A model generated the notes under the pieces. It did not search any database. It had not been told where the DNA came from and saw only the letters and a list, made by a program, of their open reading frames with translations. The translations under genes were made by a program, and so were the position numbers. This document shows, in pieces, positions 4,730-5,439 of a DNA stretch of 5,439 nucleotides (its first letter is position 1; the number at the start of each line of letters is the position of its first letter). Source of the stretch: Actinomycetes bacterium (lineage in GTDB: Bacteria; Actinomycetota; Actinomycetes; Actinomycetales; Cellulomonadaceae); assembly GCA_023388235.1 (NCBI GenBank), contig JAEWGQ010000233.1, positions 1 to 5,439 of the forward strand, given 5' to 3'.

Positions 4730-5404
4730 ATGCGGATCGTGGTGCAGGAGTGGGAGCGGGTGCTGGTGTACAAGGACGGGCGGTTCGAGCGCGAGCTCGG
4801 CCCCGGCCGGCACCGGGTGCCGCTGCGCCGCCGCCGGCGGGTCCGGGCGGAGCTGCGGCCCCGGCACGTCGTCGCGCCCGTGCAGGAGGTGCTGACCGGG
4901 GACGGCATCGCCGTCAAGGTGAGCCTCACGATGCAGGTCCGCGTGCTGGACGCGCGGACCTGGCACGAGGCGTTCGCGAACCCCGAGGACGTCCTGCACG
5001 CCGCCGTGCAGGTGGCGCTCCGCGACGAGGTCGCCGCGCGCACGCTCGACGAGCTGCTCGCCGAGCGGGCGTCGCTGCCGGAGCGGATGGTGCCCGCCGT
5101 GGCGGGCGCTGCGGCGGCGGCGGGGCTCGCGGTGGACGCGCTCGCCGTGCGCGACGTGGTCGTGCCGGCGGAGCTGCGGCGTGCGGCGGCGGCCGTCGTG
5201 GCCGCCCGGGCCGAGGGCCTCGCCGCGCTCGAGCGGGCGCGGTCCGAGGTCGCGGCGACGCGGGCGCTCGCCAACGCGGCGCGGATGGTCGCGGACCACC
5301 CGGGCATCCTCCCGCTCCGGACGCTCCAGGCGGTCGAGGCGGGTGGCGCGACGGTGGTGCTGTCGGCCGAGCCCGGGGCCGCGACGGCGCGCGCGACGTC
5401 CTGA
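4730..5404 (+). CDS. SPFH/Band-7 (slipin-like) protein without membrane anchor
   Basis: A 224-residue protein with the order of a stomatin/prohibitin domain. RVLVYKDGRFERELGPGRHRVP (10-31, in part) matches the opening strand pair with GRF and GPGRH. APVQEVLTGDGIAVKVSLTMQVRVLDA follows at about 49-75 (key parts QEVLTGDGI, VKV, RVLDA). VQVALRDEVAARTLDELLAER (93-113, in part) is next, then VRDVVVPAELRRA (140-152), and an Ala/Glu/Arg-rich helix of about 150-190 ending in PGILPLRTLQAVE. Known role: SPFH proteins assemble into ring or cage oligomers that organise membrane domains and often work with NfeD-type proteins or proteases. Here no hydrophobic N-terminal hairpin or transmembrane helix exists, even in the upstream-extended frame. 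ATG 4730 is preceded by GGGAGGAGGG (4713-4722), about 8 nt away, which decides the start. A basic run RRRRRVR lies at 33-39. No partner gene is in the window. Domain call confident, function unknown. Confidence 0.85.
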   Translation: MRIVVQEWERVLVYKDGRFERELGPGRHRVPLRRRRRVRAELRPRHVVAPVQEVLTGDGIAVKVSLTMQVRVLDARTWHEAFANPEDVLHAAVQVALRDEVAARTLDELLAERASLPERMVPAVAGAAAAAGLAVDALAVRDVVVPAELRRAAAAVVAARAEGLAALERARSEVAATRALANAARMVADHPGILPLRTLQAVEAGGATVVLSAEPGAATARATS

Positions 5405-5415
5405 GGCAGCGAGCG

Positions 5416-5439
5416 GGTGGGGCCGGCGACGGCCCCGCC
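5416..5439 (+). terminator. hairpin after the SPFH gene, at window edge
   Basis: GGGGCCG (5419-5425) pairs with CGGCCCC (5430-5436) around a GCGA loop, a GNRA-type tetraloop. The stem extends to 5416/5439 with one T-G wobble. It lies 11 nt past the stop and is a probable terminator, though the window ends before any following U-tract could be seen. Confidence 0.6.

Noticed and set aside
4512..4895. Possible small Cys-containing ORF starting MSTCLCRSALTPG at GTG 4512
   Set aside because: No ribosome binding site, no early stop as a leader peptide would have, and it runs out of frame deep into the SPFH gene.

Overview
The window is very GC-rich, with GTG/ATG starts, almost gap-free GC-biased reading frames and TANNNT-type -10 boxes. 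Gene content and order are those of the region just downstream of ftsZ in the division and cell-wall (dcw) cluster. The DivIVA, SepF and TraR/DksA proteins have the sequence style of high-GC Actinobacteria; I would guess Micrococcales, possibly near Cellulomonas. That placement rests on recognition by eye, not on a search. All supported genes lie on the + strand.

Layout: (1) 2-292, the 3' end of a PgeF/YfiH (YlmD)-family gene, followed by a small hairpin. (2) 395-1192, sepF and yggT (ylmG), 24 nt apart and probably one transcript, closed by a 10-bp hairpin. (3) 1350-2024, divIVA/wag31 with its own upstream region and a strong 18-bp terminator. (4) 2150-2608, a TraR/DksA-type zinc-finger regulator ending in a 13-bp GC hairpin. 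(5) 2695-4318, lspA and an RluD-type pseudouridine synthase, overlapping by 8 nt, with a likely leaderless lspA start. (6) 4319-4729, a 411-nt region without a convincing gene: a probable rluD terminator, one isolated -10-like box and a densely foldable leader. (7) 4730-5404, an SPFH/Band-7 (slipin-like) protein without a membrane segment, followed by a hairpin at the window edge.

How the genes fit together: SepF anchors FtsZ to the membrane. DivIVA marks poles and septa and directs polar growth in actinobacteria. YggT is a small membrane protein regularly linked to this cluster. PgeF-family proteins act in peptidoglycan quality control or purine nucleoside cleavage. LspA matures lipoproteins, RluD-type enzymes modify 23S rRNA, and the DksA-like protein probably acts on RNA polymerase. 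The order matches the Bacillus series ylmD-ylmE-ylmF-ylmG-ylmH-divIVA-ileS-ylyA-lspA-ylyB with ylmE, ylmH and ileS absent.

Most of the window is ordinary conserved chromosomal core. The parts most worth a second look are the anchor-less SPFH protein with its long, TA-free upstream region, the absence of ylmE/yggS, and the near-identical promoter-like strings in front of the dksA-like gene and lspA. I saw no mobile element, CRISPR array, RNA gene or clear novel system.
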